Source of the DNA: Lineus longissimus
Taxonomy: Eukaryota; Nemertea; Pilidiophora; Heteronemertea; Lineidae
Assembly: GCF_910592395.1 (NCBI RefSeq)
Contig: NC_088321.1
Span: 2,234,001 to 2,298,000 of the forward strand
Direction of reading: 5' to 3'
Length of the DNA stretch: 64,000 nucleotides
Shown: one piece after another, positions 49,401 through 58,400 of the stretch
Position numbering within the stretch: the stretch's first letter is position 1
Layout: each line of letters begins with the position of its first letter
The notes under the pieces: model-generated
Told to the model about the DNA's origin: nothing
Database searches by the model: none
Seen by the model: only the letters and a program-made list of their open reading frames with translations
Translations under genes and position numbers: made by a program

Positions 49401-52400
49401 TATGTTATGTTATGTTATGTTGTGTTATGTTATGTTATATTATGTTATGTTGTGTTATGTTATGTTATGTTATGTTGTGTTATGTTATGTTATATTATGT
49501 TATGTTATGTTATGTTATGTTGTGTTATGTTATGTTATGTTATGTTATGTTGTGTTATGTTATGTTATATTATGTTATGTTGTGTTATGTTATGTTATAT
49601 TATGTTATGTTATGTTATGTTATGTTGTGTTATGTTATGTTATGTTATGTTATGTTGTGTTATGTTATGTTATATTATGTTATGTTGTGTTATGTTATGT
49701 TATGTTATGTTATATTATGTTATGTTATATTATGTTATGTTATGTTATGTTATGTTGTGTTATGTTATGTTATGTTATGTTATGTTATGTTATATTATGT
49801 TATGTTATGTTATGTTATGTTATGTTATGTTATGTTACTCGCTCAGATAAAAGTTGGCCCGTCTGTTCAATATTGGTATCCACTGTTAACACTAGATGGC
49901 GCCACCCAGAAAATGGCTGCCGCATCGAAACGTTTAAAGGAAAACGTCAAATTACCTCAGCAGTGCTTCAATCAACCTCGGCCGAGATGTGGAGCACCAA
50001 TCACCATGTCCAAGAGAGCCGCTAGCCCCATCTCCACAGGTCATGACGATACCATTATCGCTGGCGAACACGCTGTAACCATCGCCGCAACATGCCCTGA
50101 AAATGAAGGGTATCAAAATGTAGGAAAGGAGAGGCCTTTGGGGTTCCGGAAAGACCCCTTTGGGGTTCCGACCACAGGTCCCCAGTAGACTGTGCATTGA
50201 AAACCCATTGATATACAGTGGAACCTCCCTTAGCGGACACCTCTCTATTAAGGACACTCTCTATAAAGCACACTTGTTTTGGCACCTTCAATGTGACCTC
50301 TCTAATCAGGACAACTCACTATTAAAGACACTAGGTTTGGTCCCAAATTGGGCGTTTCCATTTAATTTGACCTTTCTAATCAGGACACCTCTCTAGTAAA
50401 GATACTAAGTTTGGTCCCAAATTGGGTGTTTCTGTTTAATTTGACCTCTCTTATCAGGACACCTCTCTATTAAAGACACTAGGTTTGGTCCCAAATTGGG
50501 TCTTTCCATTCAATTTGACCTCTCTTATCAGGACACCTCTCTATTAAAGACACTAGGTTCGGTCCCAAATTGGGTCTTTCCATTCAATTTGACCTCTCTT
50601 ATCAGGACACCTCTCTATTAAAGACACTAGGTTCGGTCCCAAATGGGGTCTTTCCATTCTATTTGACCTCTCTAATCAGGACAGCTCTCTATTAAGGACA
50701 GCACTTGTCAGTCCTGAGGATGTCCTTAATATAGAGGTTCTACTGTATACGGGTGTCCTTAACATAGAGGTTCTACTGTATACATGGTTGTTGGGAATCT
50801 TCATGTCATGGATTCCTTTCCTGCCTGGAGATAAACTAGATACACGCTGTCTCCAACTTCTAATGATGTTTGTACAGCATGTACAGTGGAACCTCCCTCA
50901 TAGAGCATTTATATAATATTTATATAATAATAATAATAATGAGTCTTTTATAGTTCTCGCTCAAAGCGCTTTGGGATATCATATTATTACCCCGGTCTCC
51001 ACAGAAATCAATCAGGGGTTTCAAGTAGCAACCAGAAGGCGCTCACTTGAACTCGACCAGTAGGGGAACGAAGCAGTGACTCGGCCGGGAGTCGAACCCA
51101 CGACCTCCTGATCATGAGGCCGACTCTCTTCCACTGCGCTACCGCTGCCCCAAAACCACTGTACAAACATCAGTGAAAGTTGGAGACAGTGTGTATCTAA
51201 TATGTCTCCAGGCAGGAAAGGAATCTTAAACAATATTTTTGTGCTTCCGGCGAGTTACGATCTTTTGAAACAAATTTAATTCCAGAGCAGCAAAATCTAT
51301 TTTTAGACATGGCATATGTCATTGGTCACATCTCCATACTTCTCAATGCTGATTGGACGAAAGGTTTTGGGAATTAACAAAATTTACATACCTGGTGATA
51401 GACTTCCCTTTAAGAGCCTCAACCATAACTGGTTTAAGGACGGACTCCAGGTTACCGTGGCCAAGCTGCCCTTTGGTACCCTCACCCCAGGTGAAGACAG
51501 CGCGCTCAATTGAGACAACGATCACATGATCACTGCCAATCGCCACCTGAAATGTTTCGAAACGACAGATTGAAGATGAAAGTATTTAGTGTCTAACAAA
51601 TATTAGAATTGGGTAAATGTTGTAAATGGATTTGCCGAAGTGTTTGTCAAGGAGTTCTTCATCTTAATGTTGTCGAATGTAAACTTCAAAATTTTACTCT
51701 CAAATAAGATATCAGCGCCATCCTTCGGCAGGCGACAAAATCTCTCCAAACTGATATGATATCAACAGATCGTAGCACAGCGACCGCGCAAGCGGTCGGC
51801 GGTAAACACGTGTATTTGATTTCGACCACTATAGCGGTGGGCGGTAAACACCTGTATTTTATTGCAACCACTATAGCGGTTGGCGGTAAACACCTGTATT
51901 TGATTGCGACCACTATGGCAGTCGGCGGTAAACACGTGTATTTGATTGCGACCACTATAGCGGTGGGCGGTAAACATGTGTATTTGATTGCGACCACTAT
52001 AGCGGTTGGCGGTAAACACGTGTATTTGATTGCGACCATTATAGCGGTCGGCAGTAAACACGTGTATTTGATTGCAACCACTATAGCAGTCGGCGGTAAA
52101 CACGTGTATTTGATTGCGACCACTATAGCGGTGGGCGGTTAACACGTGTATTTGATTGCGACCACTGTAGCGGTTGGCGGTAAACACGTGTATTTGATTG
52201 CGACCACTATAGCGGTGGGCGGTAAACACGTGTATTTGATTGCGACCACTATAGCGGTCGGCGGTAAACACGTGTATTTGATTGCGACCACTATAGCGGT
52301 TGGCGGTAAACACGTGTATTTGATTGCGACCATTATAGCGGTCGGCAGTAAACACGTGTATTTGATTGCAACCACTATAGCAGTTGGCGGTAAACACGTG

Positions 52401-55400
52401 TATTTGATTGTGACCACTATAGCGGTGGGCGGTAAACACGTGTATTTGATTGCGACCACTATAGCGGTGGGCGGTAAACACGTGTATTTGATTGCGACCA
52501 CTAAAGCGATCGGCGGTAAACACGTGTATTTGATTGCGACCACTATTGCGGTTGGCGGTAAACACGTGTATTTGATTGCAACCACTACAGCGGTTGGCAG
52601 TAAACACGTGTATTTGATTGCGACCACTATAGCGGTTGGCGGTAAACACCTGTATTTGATTGCAACCACTATAGCGGTGGGCGGTAAACATGTGTATTTG
52701 ATTGCGACCACTATAGCAAGAGGTTACGCTGGATAGAAATTTGGAAATTTCGCACGGAAAGGGTTAAAGCGTAGATCTACGTGGCGTAGTTTGGTGCTCA
52801 GAGGGTTAATATTCTTTTCTTTTTTTTCTGGTTTGGACGTACCTCCCGGATTTTGACTTTAGCAGGCAGATCTAGTGGACTCAGACACATCGTACTGGTC
52901 TCTAAGTAGTAGAGTACAGACCTGCAATGTGAAAGGGGTAATGAATGACAGCTTTGTTAAAGGGACAACAAGGACAACATAAACACAAGGGGACCGGTCT
53001 ACCGGAAATTGTCAGTAGACCTGGACACTGGTCCACGATTTTAAACGAGATCAACACATTTTATTCTGTTGGCGCTGTGTGTATTTGGTGGGACCGGTCT
53101 ACTGTGGAACTAAAAGTAAAACAAGAGAACCAGTCTATCGGAAATTATTGCCACAGCCTGTACAAGGAGGGACCAGTCTGTTACTGTTAGGTTAGGGGAA
53201 CTTGACGCTGAACTGGGGGACCAGTCTATCAGGAATGATTGCCAGTGCGTGAACCAGGTGGGACCAGTCTATTAGGGAACTTGGTGCTAAACTGGGGGAC
53301 CAGTCTAACAGGAATTATAAGCAGGGCCAGGGGCAGTACACAAGGAACTGGCAACAAAGTGGGGATCTGTCTATTTGATCTTCTTAACCACTTCACCACC
53401 GTAGCTCAAAATTTCGGTCTGACCCGCGATGATTCACGCTCCTGTAGCCCAAAATTTCGGTCTGACCCGCGATGATTCACGCTCCTGTAGCTCAAAATTT
53501 CGGTCTGACCCGCGATGATTCACGCTCCTGTAGCTCAAAATTTCGGTCTGACCCGCGATGATTCACGCTCCTGTAGCTCAAAATTTCGGTCTGACCCGCG
53601 ATGATTCACGCTCCTGTAGACAGGTTTTTCAGGCTGATGATGTCAAGATGCAACATACTAGGGTGCATGAAACATTGCACGTCATTACGTCATTTTCGGG
53701 AATGACCTTATAGAGTCCAGTACTCAACCGAATAACGTCAAAAATGTCCAGTAGTGAAGTGGTTAATAAGCAAAGGAAAATACAGTGGAACCTCCCTTAG
53801 CGGACACCTCCTTATCAAGAACACCCTCTCTATCAAAGACACTAGTTTTGGTCCCACATTCCAATCAATTTGACCTCTCTAGTCAGGACACCTCTCTATT
53901 AAAAGACAGCAGTGTCTCCTTAATCTTGATACATTGGAACCTCCCTTAGCGGACACCTCTCTATTAAGGACAACCTCTCAATTAAGGACACTAGTTTTTG
54001 TCCTAAATTGGTAGTTTCTATTCAATTTGACCTCTCTAATCAGGACACCTCTCTATCAAGGACAGCACTTGCCAGTCTCAAAGGTGTCCTTGATAGAGAG
54101 GTTCTACTGTAGTGAAGTTTCAATGTACTCCCTTGCAAGCACTAAATCAATGACGCAGTTGTCAAAATCTCGAACAAAATTCATTATCTGGTTTATACAG
54201 AAGTGCAAGAATGAGCTCATTGAGTCCTGAGTCATGCATCTGCGTATTAAACTTGATGCAAAATCAGGACATTTCGTGCAGTGCTTCCACAAAATCAGTC
54301 ACTTGTTGGCAAATTTTGAAAATGACTTATTGGTATGGGCTGATTATGCAGGAAATGACCTTTATAAGGTATGCCACATGAATATCGGTAGAAAATATCG
54401 GTTGAGATATGAATTTTCGGGTAGAAAACTTTTCAAGTTTTTACTTATGATTATTTGGAGAAAACCTCATTGAAAGAGAAGTTATGTAATATGAAAGGTA
54501 TTTGAAATAGCAACCTATTTACTTTTTCCTCATCTATAAACGTGTATAGACATGTTTGAATGCTTCCAGGGGACTAGGATCCATTTAAATATTTTCTCGA
54601 AAAAAAAAATATTTGAAAATTTGATTTTTTTTCTTCACTTTTCCCCTGTAAGAGGCCTGCCCACAAATATTTTTTCCCAAACGACATATCCATTGAAATT
54701 GTTACAACTCAAAATGTGGATTTGCGTTTGGGGAAAAAATATTCACAATCAGCCCGGTGTATAGGTCAATAGATCACTTTTCCCCTGCAAAGGAGTATTG
54801 AAATTGAAATTGTTACAACTCTAAATGTGGATTTGCGTTTGGGGAAAAAATATTCACAATCAGCCCGGTGTATAGGTCTATAGGTCACTTTCCCCTGCAA
54901 AGGAGTATTGAAATTGAAATTGTTACAACTCAAAATGTGGATTTGCACTTGGGGAAAAATAGGTCTATACTAGACAATTCCACCCAAAAATTGCCAAACA
55001 GATTTCTGGTGATTTTACACAGAAAATGCAACAGTGAACGAAATGTTTCCCTTTGTGTGAAACTTCAAATCTTCCCAGGGTTCAACACCTTCAGTGCCAG
55101 CGTTTCAAACCCATACCACCCCCTTCTTGATCCCCAGGGTACAAAAATCAAGACAGCTCATAAAGGTTATTTGCAATACACGCTTCCCGAAATTGGTGGC
55201 TTGCATTGGAACTAACTTTTTCCCCCTTGTCCGTCATTAAAGGCATTCAAGTGTGTTGGTCAACCATGACTATCTCCTTTGTCCCTTCACCATAAGGCCT
55301 AGTTTCCCCTTATGACAGCACTGTTTCGGACACTCCGCGCCCCATTTCTGGAAAGGTGTAACGCTGCCTCAAGACCAGAGTTTGCTCAAATCTGAATCAA

Positions 55401-58400
55401 CAGGGAGAAGATTACTACCCAAATATTTTTTGCATGAAAAGTCACAAAAGTCAGCAAAACAAATCCCTTTTCAGCACCCACTGACCCCGAAAAGGAATTC
55501 ACTGACCCGAAAAGGAATTCACTGACCCCTAAAAGGAATTCACTGACCCCGAAAAGGAATTCACTGACCCGAAAAGGAATTCACTGACCTTGAAAAGGAA
55601 TTCACTGACCCCTAAAAGGAATTCACTGACCCGAAAAGGAATTCACTGACCCCTAAAAGGAATTCACTGACCCCGAAAAGGAATTCACTGACCCCGAAAG
55701 GAATTCCCAAGTCAAAATTGCTTTAAAATAGACTTTGACGCAGACTACTTTTCAGTCCTACATCCCCTGAAATGGGAAAATTGTTTGAAAAGTGCTCAGT
55801 GTCGTTGATCTTAACCTCTTGAATCCCGGTGACCAACAAGTCGGTCATTTTGAAATCACGTTTTTTCCCAGCGACCGATAGGTCGGTCTCAGTGATATTT
55901 TTATTCCCTTGAGCTGGGACGCTAGTTTATTGCTTGTTTTAGCGTGTTTGATGTACAGTAGGGTCAGTTAGAGCATGCCTGGGTAGATGGCGCCTCGGTA
56001 CCGGACTTTTGCGGTTGTATGCTGGCGCTATAAATCGAGAAAGTCAGACCCAATTTTGCAACCACGTGACCACCCTGGGATCCCGGGATTTTCAAGTTTT
56101 GGGATTCAAGAGGTTAAAAGTGCTTTTCACTGTCTGTCACTGTCTCCCAAAGCTCAAGCTTATTATACTGGTATCTCCTCATATAGAGGTGGACCAACTT
56201 ATTATCATAACAAGCTTCCCATGGGACTCAAGATTTCAACTACAGTAGAACCTCTCTATTAAGGACACCCTCGAGACTGATAAGTGCTGTCCTTAATAGA
56301 GAGGTGTCCTGATTAGAGAGGTCAAATTGAATAGAAACAAACAATTTGGGACCAAAACTAGTGTCCTTAATAGAGAGGTGTCCTTAATAGAGAGGTTGTC
56401 CCTAATAGAGAGGTTGTCCTTAATAGAGAGGTGTCCTTAATAGAGAGGTGTTCACTAAGGGAGGTTCCACTGTATGTTGTTTGTGTCATTGAAGCCTTTA
56501 GAACACTACCTGATAGTAGGAAGGGTGGTATTTTCGGCCAGAAAAGTGACCGAGATATATGTCAGATGGCGCTGAAAGTGTTAAGACTTTTTTACATGCA
56601 GTGCCATTTCCAATGAATCCAGGAAAAAATGTGACCCGTCAAAGCAAAACCAGGCGCATGTCGCTCTAAGCTTGACAGATTGAGACAGATCGCTTGTTCA
56701 TTTCACTATTGTCTGCCTTTTGTGAAATATGAGCACATCAATTTTTTTCCATTATCTCCTGGTGTCATTTAGGCTCATCTTCTGTGCGACATGCGACTGG
56801 TTTTGCTGTGACGGGTCACAAATGTGACTTGCCATGGCAAGATGAGTCGCATTTCGCTCTGAGCTTGACAGATTGAGACGAATCGCTTGTTGATTTCACT
56901 ATTGTCTGCATTTTATGAAATATGAGCACATCAATTTCTTCCATTGTCTCCTGGTGTCATTTAGGCTCATCTTCTGTGCGACATGCGAATCATTTTGCCC
57001 AATTTCACATCACCTGAACCCCATAACTAAAGAAAGCCAAACGTGGACACATCTCTGGAATCAGCGCTCGAATCCCAATCTCACGTCAGAGATGCAACCA
57101 CTCGGTGAAATAACTTCTGTAACCGGGAAAAGATTTGCGGCAGGTTTTAAATCGTCTACTGCAGCTTTTAATTTCTTTAGCGGGCAAATTTTGCAGAACA
57201 ATGAGAGCTGTTGTGCACGGACATTTGAAAATTTTGAGCTTTTAGCGGCTGAGGAACGCAATAAAACAAGCAAAATGCCTGTGTAATATATATTTCCAGG
57301 TTACAGTTCAATGGAAAATCAGGAATATGTGACTCGTCACAGCAAAACTAGTCGCATGTCGCTTCAAGCTTGACAGGTTGAGACAGATCGCTTGTTCATT
57401 TCACTATTGTCTGCCTTTTGTGAAATATGAGCACATCAATTTTTTTCCATTATCTCCTGGTGTCATTTAGGCTCATCTTCTGTGCGACATGCGACTGGTT
57501 TTGCTGTGACGGGTCACAAATGTGACTTGCCATGGCAAGATGAGTCGCATTTCGCTTTGAGCTTGACAGATTGAGACGAATCGCTTGTTGATTTCACTAT
57601 TGTCTGCATTTTATGAAATATGAGCACATCAATTTCTTCCATTGTCTCCTGGTGTCATTTAGGCTCATCTTCTGTGCGACATGCGACTGGTTTTGCTGTG
57701 ATGAATCACATTATTGTAGAAGAACAGACCATCGATTTTGATGGGAGGTGAAAAATGAAAAATAACAACCGATAACGTTACCTTTTCTCCAAACCAGCCA
57801 CATGGCTGCGCAGCAGCGAAAATGAAAATTACACGATGAGAATCAATTTACAAATTACAAATATTCAAACATATATAGACGAATTTGGGACGGTAAGCCG
57901 GGAATTTACACTCACTGGTAGAATTTGATGGCGTTTATGAGAGCTAGAGTTATTGCACATAATTTCACCACTGATGCAAAACATTCAATCAATCAATAAT
58001 GTTGGCATTTGTAGAGCGCTCGAGTTACTCAACGAGTGGGTATTCTGGAGCACTTTTTTTCCCAAAGGCAACTGCAAAAGGGTGGGTCTTTAGGAGGGAC
58101 TTGAAAGTCCGGAGGGAATCAATGTTACGGAGCTTTTGCGGCAGCTGGTTCCACAGTTTTGGAGCAGTTACTGCAAAGGAACGGCCACCAAGAGTCTGGC
58201 ACTTGAACCGAGGGACCTCAAGGAACATCGCAGATCCTGATCTAAGCTTTTGGGTTGCACACTGGTGTGTGTTGTATACTGGTAGACGTTTCATTGAGGT
58301 TAGACCAATATGGTTGGTCAGAGTTAACCCGTTAGATTCTGGAACATTTTGATGCATTTCCATGCTTTATTTCAGCAATTCTCACCCAAAAGGACATCCA

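Noticed and set aside
49241-50188. Plus-strand frame of 315 codons rich in Cys, Tyr, Val, Met and Leu
   Set aside because: Entirely the (TTATG)n microsatellite; all three frames are open, and the real exon in this area is on the other strand at 49956-50096.
51762-52736. Long frames on both strands (NQIHVFTA..., [12 protein letters not shown]...)
   Set aside because: Produced by a 42-bp array (divisible by three) without stops.
57999-58352. Plus-strand frame of 117 codons ([15 protein letters not shown]...)
   Set aside because: Antisense shadow of the LINE ORF2 C-terminus on the minus strand, which has the recognisable LWNQLP motif.
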